Below, piece after piece: positions 54,902 through 64,000 of a stretch of DNA of 64,000 nucleotides; the first letter of the stretch is position 1, and each line of letters starts with the position of its first letter. The notes below the pieces were generated by a model, which worked only from the letters and a program-made list of their open reading frames with translations, was not told the DNA's origin and did not search any database. The DNA comes from Listeria weihenstephanensis (lineage in GTDB: Bacteria > Bacillota > Bacilli > Lactobacillales > Listeriaceae). The stretch spans positions 62,001 through 126,000 of the forward strand of contig NZ_CP011102.1 of assembly GCF_003534205.1 (NCBI RefSeq), written 5' to 3'. The translations under genes and the position numbers were made by a program.

Positions 54902-56581
54902 TTGCATATAATTCGAAATGGTATATACATATTAAGTGGTAAAAATGGAGCAGGGAAAACTACGTTAGCAAAGGATATATTAGCAGGTAACAGAAGTATA
55001 TGCTGCATGATGAAACAAGATGATAATCAAATCTTAGAACAAGAAACAGTTTTAACTAACATTACAATGAATGTGTTATCAGAAGAAATGGTTATCAGTT
55101 TTTTGAAAAATCATAAGTTGGACTACCTGTTAACTAAAAAAAGTAAATATTTAAGTGGTGGCGAAAAAAGATTAGTGAATTTATTGAGAGTGATTTTATC
55201 AGAGCAAGAAGTTCTCATTCTTGATGAACCATCCAACGATTTAGATATAGTTGTTTTTGAAAAAGTAAAGCAAATTATTTATCAAGTATCACAAAGGAAA
55301 AAGATACTTTTAATAACACACGATGACCGATTTACAGAATACCAAAAAAGGCTAACTATTGAAAATGGAGAGATTTACGACGAAACAGGGCAGCTTGTTA
55401 CTGGGAAAATTCACTTCGATAAAAAGAATGAGATAAAGCGAGAAATCAAATTAAAACCAAGAAAAACTTACTTTCTGCACGTGTTTTATCTGTTATGTAC
55501 GATTTTATTTGCTGTTTGCTTGATAATCCTGTTAGTGATAAATAATGAGGATGAAAAGCCAACGAGCAAGAAGGGAACGTATCAGCTAGCGGCATTGTAT
55601 AGTAGTAATTCGTCTTTATACATTGATAAGGAGTCTATTAATACGTTACTTGTGCAGTCGGCAACTAAATTCAATAAGAGTAAATTTTTTAATGACGAAA
55701 AGCGTATCAATGAAGATGAGTATATAGAACAGTCGATAAAATTGAAGAAGGATACGTATAAAAACTTATTTTATTTGGAGTTATATAACCCAAGTTCTAA
55801 GGAATTTATAGATACTAAGGCGATAATGGTCGATGATTTACGGCGTTATTTGAAACTTAGTGAGGATACGGAAGTAATTGTAGATGATGGAACTTATTTT
55901 AAAAACAATAAAAATCCATCACTATATGTAGCGGATAATTCCATATTGACAGAGGACTTTCTAGCTAAAGCAGAACAATTGGGATATCGGATTAAGTATA
56001 ATAAAGCGCTAGTAAAGAATCAAATAGAGATGGAATTTAGCCCGATATTATATTCGAAAGTTCTATCTGAAGTTAAGCAGAATGATGTTTTACTAACAGA
56101 GGCTCAGGTGGAGTTAAAGAAAGATGATTCATTCTATGATTTTTTAGCAGCAAATAAGTTGTATGCAAAAAAAATACTGATTAAAGGCTATGAACCGGAA
56201 ATATTAAACGCAGAAGTCAATAAATACAGTAGCTCCCTTGAATTAATCAAAAAAGTACTGCTCTTTATAGGCTTGCTATTAGTCGTGTTATTCATTTTGT
56301 TGTATATGTATGAGGCTAATTATAAAAATAGCTATAGTACCCTAGCTTTTTATGGATACGATGAAAAAGAATTAGTGAACTTCAGGAAAAAAGCATATAT
56401 GATTGCTGAATTTAAACTGTTTTCTATCATTGTTGTAGCAATCGTAATATTAGGTATGTGGGTTTTAACACATTCTTTCCTTATCGCTAGCATTATCGTT
56501 GTGCCAACAATTTTTAATATAATTGCCTCTATTATAATTCCTAAAACTGTAAAATATAGCATCAGAAAGGTGAATTTATGA
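54902..56581 (+). CDS. MacB-like ABC fusion: ATPase plus FtsX-type permease (first)
   Basis: 559 residues, TTG start behind AGAGGGA. ATPase at 1-~180: Walker A GKNGAGKT (13-20), signature LSGGE (84-88), Walker B VLILDEP (104-110), H-loop THDD. Then a helix near 195-215, a large outside domain (~215-440), and three helices toward the C terminus. This is the MacB order (nucleotide-binding domain first, four helices, extracytoplasmic domain) but with a very short ATPase. Not a classic export ABC; MacB-type proteins expel peptides or give immunity. Coupled to the next gene by an ATGA overlap. Confidence 0.8.
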   Translation: MHIIRNGIYILSGKNGAGKTTLAKDILAGNRSICCMMKQDDNQILEQETVLTNITMNVLSEEMVISFLKNHKLDYLLTKKSKYLSGGEKRLVNLLRVILSEQEVLILDEPSNDLDIVVFEKVKQIIYQVSQRKKILLITHDDRFTEYQKRLTIENGEIYDETGQLVTGKIHFDKKNEIKREIKLKPRKTYFLHVFYLLCTILFAVCLIILLVINNEDEKPTSKKGTYQLAALYSSNSSLYIDKESINTLLVQSATKFNKSKFFNDEKRINEDEYIEQSIKLKKDTYKNLFYLELYNPSSKEFIDTKAIMVDDLRRYLKLSEDTEVIVDDGTYFKNNKNPSLYVADNSILTEDFLAKAEQLGYRIKYNKALVKNQIEMEFSPILYSKVLSEVKQNDVLLTEAQVELKKDDSFYDFLAANKLYAKKILIKGYEPEILNAEVNKYSSSLELIKKVLLFIGLLLVVLFILLYMYEANYKNSYSTLAFYGYDEKELVNFRKKAYMIAEFKLFSIIVVAIVILGMWVLTHSFLIASIIVVPTIFNIIASIIIPKTVKYSIRKVNL

Positions 56582-58356
56582 ATAATACAAAAGCATTTAG
56601 CATTTTTTTAATAAAAAAACCAGGAATCTATATGATTACTGGGAGTAACGGTGGAGGTAAAACTACATTCATTGAAAGGGAATTAAAAAATAAGCAATCC
56701 CGACAAAAAGATATTGCTTATTTTGCTCAAAAAAATTGGAAATACAAAACAACGGTACGACAATTTTTAGCGTTTCCTGAGATAAATCCGCATTTAGTAA
56801 AGCAATACTGTGAGCTTTTTTCTATTGATGCACACTATTTGGACAAAGATATTCGAGCTTTAAGTGGCGGTGAGTTTGTTAAGGTAGAATTAGTCCGTAC
56901 TTTATCACTAGACACTGCCATGATTATATTAGATGAGCCAACGAATAACCTAGATAATGGTTCGACAGAGATTTTGTCTAATGTGCTAAGTGAGTTATCC
57001 AAGACGAAGATCATTTTTTTAGTTAGTCATGACAAACGATTAGAACATTTTTCTGAGAAAACAATTTTGATTGAAAATGGACAGATAGAAGTCTCGTCGG
57101 CGATTGAATTAGAAGAAACTCGGTTGGAGATGCTAACAAAGAAATTTGTATTGAACCGGAAATTTTTTTCGTACTTACTTAAATCAAAATTCAACATACT
57201 GATGCTGTCGTTTATTCTTGTGCTGACGAGTCTGTTGACAATTATCGTTTCCAACACTATTTTGTATACCGTTCCGATGGACGCAGAGCTGGAAAGTGAT
57301 TATTATTTTGAAATGTTGGATATTGGAGAAAATTATTCTAGATACTTTGATACGGTAATGACAAGTAGTGAAGCAGAAGAGAAGTTTCAAAATCTAAATT
57401 ATCTTTCAATAGATGAGTTAAGGGAGTTAAACAACAAAGAATATATCAATCAAATTTATGTGGTAGATCAAGCTTATATAAACGAACTGACTTTGGATAA
57501 CTCGAAACTCGATTTACTAGCACTTCCAGAAATAATAACGAGTTCCCCTAATTACGAAACCTCATTTCCCGTCTCCAAAAAGATGTTAATTAAAGGACGT
57601 TTCCCTGAGGATAATGAAAAGGAAATCGCTTTATCATTTGCGCAATTAGAGAAGTTCTTCGACTACGATTCTAATGAAGAATCCGTTATAGGCGAACAGG
57701 TAGAAATAAACGGTGTTCTGCATGAGATTGTTGGGATTGTTAGTTCGCCTGTAGCCGCAATTTCTTATTCAAATCAAATGCAGCGCTATGGAGTAGCCGA
57801 AGTAGCAGATAAAAATGTAGCGCAATTAACTAAAATGTTGGCTACTCTGAAAGAACAAGGATATGAAGATCCATATTTCGCAAAAATATTTATAGAAACA
57901 AATACGAAAAAATCACTAGAACTGCTAGATTATTTAGAAGTACATGGTCCAAGTTATCAATATGCATCTAATTATGTTGATCAGGCCATTCAATTATCAT
58001 TCTACAAAGAAAAATTAACATCGATAATTCCAATATCAGTGATTTTATCAGTCATAATATCAGCCTTAATTTTAGCTTTTGGGCAAAGATCTTTTAATTT
58101 GGTTAGTGGATTCTTAAATGATATGGCTAATTTGAACTTTAAGCCAAGAAAGAACAAGAGGTTACTTTACTTCATTATGATGATAGATTATATGATAAGT
58201 GTGCCTATATGTTTGGCGTGGAATCAGCTTATTATCGGTAGCACAGCTGGATTTATTATGATGCTTCCGACGATGGGGATATCCTTAGTCATGTTTATCG
58301 TGACGTTATTTTTGATGAACTATAGGGATAAAAAGAATGATTCTAGAAATTTATAA
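56578..58356 (+). CDS. MacB-like ABC fusion: ATPase plus FtsX-type permease (second)
   Basis: 592 residues. Walker A GSNGGGKT (22-29), signature LSGGE (95-99), Walker B MIILDEP (115-121), SHDKR switch region. Helix 1 at ~208-232, outside domain ~235-475 containing a MacB-core-like block (ISYSNQMQRYGVAEVADKN), three helices at the C terminus. Similar in layout to its neighbour though diverged, so the two probably form a heterodimer. It overlaps the upstream start and the downstream peptidase gene (20 bp), indicating one operon. Confidence 0.8.
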   Translation: MNNTKAFSIFLIKKPGIYMITGSNGGGKTTFIERELKNKQSRQKDIAYFAQKNWKYKTTVRQFLAFPEINPHLVKQYCELFSIDAHYLDKDIRALSGGEFVKVELVRTLSLDTAMIILDEPTNNLDNGSTEILSNVLSELSKTKIIFLVSHDKRLEHFSEKTILIENGQIEVSSAIELEETRLEMLTKKFVLNRKFFSYLLKSKFNILMLSFILVLTSLLTIIVSNTILYTVPMDAELESDYYFEMLDIGENYSRYFDTVMTSSEAEEKFQNLNYLSIDELRELNNKEYINQIYVVDQAYINELTLDNSKLDLLALPEIITSSPNYETSFPVSKKMLIKGRFPEDNEKEIALSFAQLEKFFDYDSNEESVIGEQVEINGVLHEIVGIVSSPVAAISYSNQMQRYGVAEVADKNVAQLTKMLATLKEQGYEDPYFAKIFIETNTKKSLELLDYLEVHGPSYQYASNYVDQAIQLSFYKEKLTSIIPISVILSVIISALILAFGQRSFNLVSGFLNDMANLNFKPRKNKRLLYFIMMIDYMISVPICLAWNQLIIGSTAGFIMMLPTMGISLVMFIVTLFLMNYRDKKNDSRNL

Positions 58357-58738
58357 AAGTTGGGTAATCGTTCTTGTATTGCACGAATGCGTTCATATAT
58401 TTTTTGTTGTCCTTTTTAGAGGGAAAATAGATAGAGTTGTGATCGGCAATTTTTTTCATATTAATGTAAAGAAGCTTGCTATCTCACCGATTATAATCAA
58501 TTGTTCGGTCTCATTCGAAGAGGATAAGAATTGGAATTTATTCAAAAAAAGCCTTATTCTAATGATGCCAGCAGCGGTCAATATTATAATGGGCATGTTT
58601 GTAGGCTATGATTTTATATTTATAAAAGTATTTAGTACTTTTATCGGTATAAGCTCGATACTTCCAATTCCTTACTTGGAGACGGATGGATATCTCATGT
58701 TTAAGGAAGTGCAACAAGTATTTCATGAGAAAAAATAA
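58337..58738 (+). CDS. Small M50-like membrane metallopeptidase
   Basis: 133 residues, mostly hydrophobic, with 3-4 helices. The first helix carries LHECVH, an HExxH zinc motif, and a later loop has PYLETDGYLMF, matching the second site-2-protease motif ending in DG. In the Bacillus yydFGHIJ epipeptide cluster a similar peptidase (YydH) is encoded with an ABC pair, so a role in cutting the exported peptide or its leader within the membrane is plausible. Last gene of the island operon. Confidence 0.65.
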   Translation: MILEIYKSWVIVLVLHECVHIFFVVLFRGKIDRVVIGNFFHINVKKLAISPIIINCSVSFEEDKNWNLFKKSLILMMPAAVNIIMGMFVGYDFIFIKVFSTFIGISSILPIPYLETDGYLMFKEVQQVFHEKK

Positions 58739-58758
58739 AAATTATCTCCACATTTCGC

Positions 58759-58789
58759 TTGCTCTGTAATGCATTACATGAAGTATACT
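58759..58789 (+). promoter_or_regulatory. Promoter with palindromic operator TGTAATGCATTACA (site 2)
   Basis: TTGCTC (58759-58764), operator 58765-58778, TATACT (58784-58789). Spacing and layout are identical to site 1 at 50313-50343. Confidence 0.7.
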
Positions 58790-58799
58790 CAAAATGTAA

Positions 58800-60287
<1,488 letters not shown>

Positions 60288-60304
60288 TAGAAGAACAAGA
60301 AAGG

Positions 60305-60338
60305 ATCGACCAGTTTGACGGGTTGATCCTTTTTGAGT
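60305..60338 (+). terminator. Terminator of the second GH1 gene
   Basis: AGGATCGACC...GGTTGATCCT stem then TTTTTG. Confidence 0.85.
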
Positions 60339-60394
60339 TGATAAGAGAGGGGGAATGGGGTAGAGTAAAGAAGAAAAGTGGAAACACTAGAAAA

Positions 60395-60515
60395 GCTGAA
60401 CGCGCTCGTTCAGCTCCGAAAAAAACTGGAGCGGCCGCAGTAAAAATCTGCTTTTGATTTTTATGGAGGGCGTGAAGTTTTCGAGGAGTTAGCGCGTGAA
60501 GCTAGATCCGAAGGC
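60395..60515 (+). repeat. R1 repeat copy
   Basis: GCTGAACG...CGTTCAGC hairpin, GAAAAAAACTGGAGCGGCCG, GGAGGGCGTGAAGTTTTCGA and GAAGCTAGATCCGAAGGCGC. The remainder of the gap up to 60767 shows no gene. Confidence 0.75.
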
Positions 60516-60767
60516 GCGGAGCCCGACAACCACAAAATTCAAGAGATTCCACAAGACGTGACCTCCAAACTTCACCCAAAAACCCTGAACACTCACTTAA
60601 CATGCTCCCTCGCATCGTTGTTCTCTACATCAATGAAATACATACTGGTTTTTATTCTGTTTTAAGTAGTCTTAATATATGTGAAACCAACTCGTACTGT
60701 GCATCAAGCTGTGAATCGGAATATTTATTTTTACAACAATCCTAAGTTGGCCTCTCAAGACCCACTA

Positions 60768-60848
60768 ATGGATTACATGCTCACTTCGTTCTCATGCATA
60801 TTGAGGCTCTAATTCAGCAAAGGGCGCTTCATAAGACCCACAACAACA
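60768..60848 (-). repeat. R2 repeat copy (minus orientation)
   Basis: Contains GGATTACATGCTCACTTCG and TGCATATTGAGGCTCTAATT, the reverse complement of the R2 consensus. Confidence 0.7.
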
Positions 60849-60866
60849 AAGGCAGGTATCAAAAAA

Positions 60867-61394
60867 ATGAAAAAACAAGAACTAATAAACGCGACAATTC
60901 AAATAATTCAAGAAGAGGGCGTCCACCAGCTAACCTTGGCTAAAATCGCGGAAAAGGTCGGAATCACTAAACCGGCTATCTTCTATCATTTCAAAAATAA
61001 ACAAGATCTAATGATGGGCTTGACTCATTTCACAATTGAAAAATATAAACAAATTGTCGCGGAAGAATATGATAAACTTCCTGAAAATGATGCTCTACGT
61101 TATGTTCACGCTTTTTTACAAGGAAATCTTCGTCAACTAGATGATCCAGAACTCATTAAGGTTCATGCTGGTGCTATGGAAGTCCTTGTCTCCAACAAAG
61201 AAGCAACGGCTGTTTGGCGGGATGTCTACGAGCAGGAATTGGAAAAAATGACACCCGAGATTGGGCAGGTACGCGCGGATTTAATTAGTATCACGCTCGA
61301 CGGTATGTGGTATGGGGCGATGTGTGGTGTTTGGGATACGGAACGTGCGAAGGCTGTCATTACGTATTTGGAAAAAATCATGGAACAAGAGTAA
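60867..61394 (+). CDS. TetR-family transcriptional regulator
   Basis: 175 residues, weak AAAGGCAGG site. Helix-turn-helix at ~10-50 (LTLAKIAEKVGITKPAIFYHFKNKQDLMM) followed by a helical ligand domain. It ends 54 bp before the MarR gene on the same strand, separated by that gene's palindromic promoter. Targets unknown; no divergent partner gene. Confidence 0.9.
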   Translation: MKKQELINATIQIIQEEGVHQLTLAKIAEKVGITKPAIFYHFKNKQDLMMGLTHFTIEKYKQIVAEEYDKLPENDALRYVHAFLQGNLRQLDDPELIKVHAGAMEVLVSNKEATAVWRDVYEQELEKMTPEIGQVRADLISITLDGMWYGAMCGVWDTERAKAVITYLEKIMEQE

Positions 61395-61407
61395 TTAGTT
61401 GCTTTTT

Positions 61408-61431
61408 ATATAGTTTAGAACTAAACTATAT
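61408..61431 (+). promoter_or_regulatory. MarR operator palindrome
   Basis: ATATAGTTTAG-AA-CTAAACTATAT: 11-bp perfect arms around a 2-bp centre, immediately before the MarR ribosome binding site. Typical position for autoregulation by a MarR-type repressor. Confidence 0.75.
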
Positions 61432-61448
61432 GTGAGGAGGGGATTCCC

Positions 61449-61865
61449 TTGGTGAAAAAAGAGCAACGATTAGGTGTATTACTTTGGTTTAGGCTCAGTA
61501 GATTTTACAATCGCAATATTAAATTAACCAATCAAAATCTCAAAAAGGCAAATCTCTCGATGGCGCAATTTGATGTTATTGCTCAAATCGGCTTGGAAGG
61601 TGAAAGCACGCAGAAGTCGCTAGCTGATAGGCTTGTTGTGACAAAAGGTAATATAACGCAACTGTTAGTGAAGCTAGAGTCGCAAGGTTTGATATGTAGA
61701 CGTAAGCAAGGAAAGGAAAAATATATCGCGTTAACGGAGCAGGGAAAAGCCTGTTATTTAGAAAATGTTCCGACGCAAGAGGCTTTTCAGCAAGAGCAAT
61801 TTGATAAGTTGACGCGTGATGAGCAGAAACAGTTACTTGCTTTATTAAAAAAATTAGATGATTAG
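61449..61865 (+). CDS. MarR-family repressor (MhqR-like)
   Basis: 138 residues; TTG 61449 or GTG 61452 after GAGGAGGG. Winged helix at ~35-95 (LSMAQFDVIAQIGLEGESTQ, then LVVTKGNITQLLVKLESQGLI and wing RKQGKEKYIALTEQG). Its operon with a ring-cleaving dioxygenase-type protein and an esterase mirrors MhqR of Bacillus, which senses quinones/catechols. A cysteine pair is absent, as in MhqR. Probably autoregulated through the palindrome at 61408. Confidence 0.85.
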   Translation: MVKKEQRLGVLLWFRLSRFYNRNIKLTNQNLKKANLSMAQFDVIAQIGLEGESTQKSLADRLVVTKGNITQLLVKLESQGLICRRKQGKEKYIALTEQGKACYLENVPTQEAFQQEQFDKLTRDEQKQLLALLKKLDD

Positions 61866-61882
61866 TGAGGAGTAGTGGCACA

Positions 61883-62842
61883 ATGGAATTAAGAGGAATA
61901 CATCATATCTCGATTATTACGAAGAATGCACGAGCTAATTTTGATTTTTATACGAAGGTTTTAGGTTTACGTTTGGTGAAAAAGACGGTGAATCAAGATG
62001 ACCCGTACACGTATCATTTATATTATGCGGATGAGATTGGGAATCCTGGTACGACAGTTACATTTTTTGAAATTCCGCAGGCTAATCGGGGAAGTAAGGG
62101 TTATAATTCGATCGCCAGAATGGGCTTGCGTGTCCCGAATGATGAGGCGCTAGCTTACTGGGAAGAGCGTTTAACAATGTTTCACGTGAAACATGAGGGC
62201 GTTTATGAGCAATTTGATCGTAAGGTTTTAGACTTTGAAGATGTGGATGGATTGTCTATTCAGCTTATTTCGGATCGCAAAAATAAAGGTGTTGCTGGCG
62301 GGAATCCGTGGAAAGAAAGCCCGGTTCCAGTAGAATTCGCGATTGTGGGGCTTGGTCCTGTTTTGTTTTCGACGTTGAAAAAAGAGAAGACAGATCGTGT
62401 TTTGACAAAGGTTCTAGGTTTCGATCGGATTGGCGCGTATGAAGATGACGAGCGTTTAGTTACGGTTTTTCAAGTTGGGGAAGGTGGATCTGGCGCGGAG
62501 GTTCAGTTAGAGGCTAATTTTAAGGATCCGCATGCTGTTGAGGGGATCGGTAGCGTGCATCATGTGGCGTTTCGGGTAGCAAATGATACGGAGTTGCGGG
62601 AATGGATTGAGTATATTCAAGATCTTGGTTATCCGAATTCTGGTTTTGTTGACCGCCATTATTTCCATTCGTTTTATTTTAGGGAGGAAAATGGTATTCT
62701 GATCGAGCTTGCAACGGATGGGCCTGGCTTTAATACGGATTTTGCAAAAGAGCATGGCACGTATGTTGAGCTTCCGCCTGCACTGGAAGAGCGGCGTGCG
62801 GATATTGAGGCGCATTTAACAGAGCTTGATAGCGACAAATAA
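61883..62842 (+). CDS. VOC-family ring-cleaving dioxygenase-like protein (MhqO/MhqE type)
   Basis: 319 residues from the ATG at 61883 (GAGGAG upstream). Two glyoxalase/VOC modules: ELRGIHHISIITKNARANFD at the start and GSVHHVAFRVANDTELREW at ~225, with metal ligands His in both and Glu in NGILIELATDGPG. Predicted to open or detoxify hydroquinone/catechol rings in the cytoplasm. A perfect parS site lies within its coding sequence (residues MFHVKH). Confidence 0.88.
   Translation: MELRGIHHISIITKNARANFDFYTKVLGLRLVKKTVNQDDPYTYHLYYADEIGNPGTTVTFFEIPQANRGSKGYNSIARMGLRVPNDEALAYWEERLTMFHVKHEGVYEQFDRKVLDFEDVDGLSIQLISDRKNKGVAGGNPWKESPVPVEFAIVGLGPVLFSTLKKEKTDRVLTKVLGFDRIGAYEDDERLVTVFQVGEGGSGAEVQLEANFKDPHAVEGIGSVHHVAFRVANDTELREWIEYIQDLGYPNSGFVDRHYFHSFYFREENGILIELATDGPGFNTDFAKEHGTYVELPPALEERRADIEAHLTELDSDK
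62178..62193 (+). other. parS site 4
   Basis: Perfect TGTTTCACGTGAAACA within the dioxygenase gene. Confidence 0.9.
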
Positions 62843-62903
62843 TAGTAATGTACAGCAGTTTCTATTATGATAGAGGTAACATAATAATAGGCGGTGAAAC
62901 AAT

Positions 62904-63671
62904 ATGACTGAGATTCAAGAAGATGTTAATAATGACGGCTGTCCTAGTTTAGAGCGATTTTTGATTTCTAGTAAGCATGAAGTCCCGGCGATGTTGATTT
63001 TTCAAGGTGGCGGATATGGAAGGCGCACGGAGCGAGAGGGTGAACCTGTTGCAAAGTGGCTAAATAGTATTGGGATTGCTGCTTTTATAGTGAATTACCG
63101 AGTAGCGCCGTATAAACATCCAATTCCTTTGGAGGATGCAAAATGGGCAATTCGAATGGTGCGACATCGTGCGGAGGAGTGGGGTATTGATCCTGATCGT
63201 GTTGGTGCCATTGGCTTTTCGGCAGGTGGGCATTTGGCTTCCACGCTGGCAACACATGTGGAGGATGGCCAACCAGACGCAAAGGATCCGATGCATCAAT
63301 ATAGCACGCGACCAGATGTGTTGGTTTTGGCGTATCCAGTTATCACGATGCGAGCGCAGACACACCAGGGAAGTTTGCATAATTTGTTAGGTGAAACGCC
63401 AACGAAGCAGCAGATTATGGAGCTTTCTAATGAGATTCATGTGTCGAATCATACACCTCCCACTTTTTTGTGGCATACGGAAGAGGATCAGTCGGTACCA
63501 GTGGACAATAGTTTTATTTTTGCGGCTGCGCTTCAAAGGCACCAAGTTCCACATTCGATTCATACGTTTGAGCAGGGTAGGCATGGACTTGGGATGGCGC
63601 AAGATAATCAAGAGGCAAAAATATGGCCGCAACTATGTGAAAATTGGTTAAAAGTGCGAAACTTCATTTAA
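62904..63671 (+). CDS. Alpha/beta-hydrolase, BD-FAE/acetyl-esterase type
   Basis: 255 residues; the upstream site is only GGCGGTG. QGGGYGRRTEREGEP gives the oxyanion loop, GFSAGGHLAST the nucleophile, EEDQSVPVDNS the acid and GRHGLGMA the His. Soluble esterase; may act on acylated sugars or on ring-cleavage products from the preceding dioxygenase. A 61-bp gap with a promoter-like region separates it from that gene, so it could be a separate unit. Confidence 0.85.
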   Translation: MTEIQEDVNNDGCPSLERFLISSKHEVPAMLIFQGGGYGRRTEREGEPVAKWLNSIGIAAFIVNYRVAPYKHPIPLEDAKWAIRMVRHRAEEWGIDPDRVGAIGFSAGGHLASTLATHVEDGQPDAKDPMHQYSTRPDVLVLAYPVITMRAQTHQGSLHNLLGETPTKQQIMELSNEIHVSNHTPPTFLWHTEEDQSVPVDNSFIFAAALQRHQVPHSIHTFEQGRHGLGMAQDNQEAKIWPQLCENWLKVRNFI

Positions 63672-63729
63672 TTTTCCGGAGAACAGTGGTACAATTTTAG
63701 AGGATAGTTAATTATGAGGAGGCAATATT

Positions 63730-64000
63730 TTGGGTAAACGCACTTTTTATTTTGTACGTCATGGTAAAACGGAATGGAACTTGGCTAGAAGAATGCAAGG
63801 TTGGGGCGATTCTCCTTTGATTGAAGAAGGTATTAATGGTGCAATTGCAACTGGAGAAGCGCTCAAAGACGTGGACTTTACGGCTGTATATTCTAGCCCA
63901 AGCAAGCGCACGGTGGATACTACTGGTTATATTATTGGTGATCGAGACATAGATATAAGAACGCTTGATGGTCTTCGCGAAATGAGTTTTGGTATTTGGG
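63730..64000 (+). CDS. Histidine phosphatase family protein (3' truncated by window)
   Basis: TTG start at 63730 with GAGGAGG upstream. The 90 visible residues include YFVRHGKTEWNLARRMQGWGDSP (phospho-His in RHG, split at residue ~20), AVYSSPSKRTVDTTGY and REMSFGIW, typical of the PhoE/phosphoglycerate-mutase-like group. No signal peptide, unlike the secreted relative at 36167. Confidence 0.88.
   Translation, partial: MGKRTFYFVRHGKTEWNLARRMQGWGDSPLIEEGINGAIATGEALKDVDFTAVYSSPSKRTVDTTGYIIGDRDIDIRTLDGLREMSFGIW

Overview
The window looks like chromosomal DNA from a Listeria-type Firmicute, probably one of the species outside the L. monocytogenes group. This is judged from remembered gene content and order: pabA/pabBC, serS with a T-box, ROK kinase, dacA, CocE-type hydrolase, topB, recQ, guaB, BglG antiterminator and GH1 genes. 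Other support is strong AGGAGG ribosome binding sites, frequent TTG/GTG starts, a LexA/DinR box, CcpA cre sites, LPXTG and WxL-binding surface proteins, and four perfect parS sites of the Bacillus type. The parS sites suggest an origin-proximal location. No rRNA, tRNA or CRISPR array was found.

Layout. 1-11,100 is an AT-rich accessory region: the 3' end of a polymorphic-toxin-like gene with a putative immunity gene, an arsenate-reductase-like gene, an IS256 element inside a terminator hairpin, a hydrolase/TetR pair, a partial gene duplication, a run of five tiny two-helix membrane proteins, several unknown small proteins, an AraC-type regulator, and a toxin-tail remnant joined to another putative immunity gene. 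11,200-35,900 is mostly core: a wall-anchored GH18 enzyme, an ABC-F gene behind a long structured leader, guaB, an SH3/C39 peptidase, recQ, a secreted SGNH protein with a remnant of a second copy, a WxL-interacting protein, topB, a SOS-type yolD/uvrX pair with uvrX frameshifted, a cupin, CocE hydrolase, dacA and a three-gene polysaccharide cluster.

35,900-39,150 holds three minus-strand small RNAs that resemble LhrC in architecture, plus two decayed copies, around a secreted histidine phosphatase gene (apparently under CcpA and BglG-type antitermination) and an SH3-NlpC/P60 gene. 39,160-48,250 has pabBC-pabA, an orphan leader-peptide attenuator, T-box-serS, and a ROK/AraC/GPH-symporter/esterase sugar cluster. 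48,400-60,300 is a beta-glucoside block (BglG antiterminator with its own RAT, a 6-phosphogluconolactonase/NagB-like protein, two GH1 enzymes). The lactonase/GH1 transcription unit and the second GH1 gene share a 14-bp palindromic operator.

The beta-glucoside block is interrupted at 52,860-58,740 by an AT-rich island: one exported small protein, two MacB-like ATPase-permease fusions and an M50-like membrane peptidase, with an IS inserted between the exported protein and the transporters. This island and the LhrC-like RNA family are the strongest candidates for undescribed biology here. The right end holds a TetR gene, a MarR/ring-cleaving dioxygenase/esterase operon (MhqR-like) and a truncated histidine phosphatase gene. 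Two families of dispersed structured repeats lie in many of the intergenic gaps.
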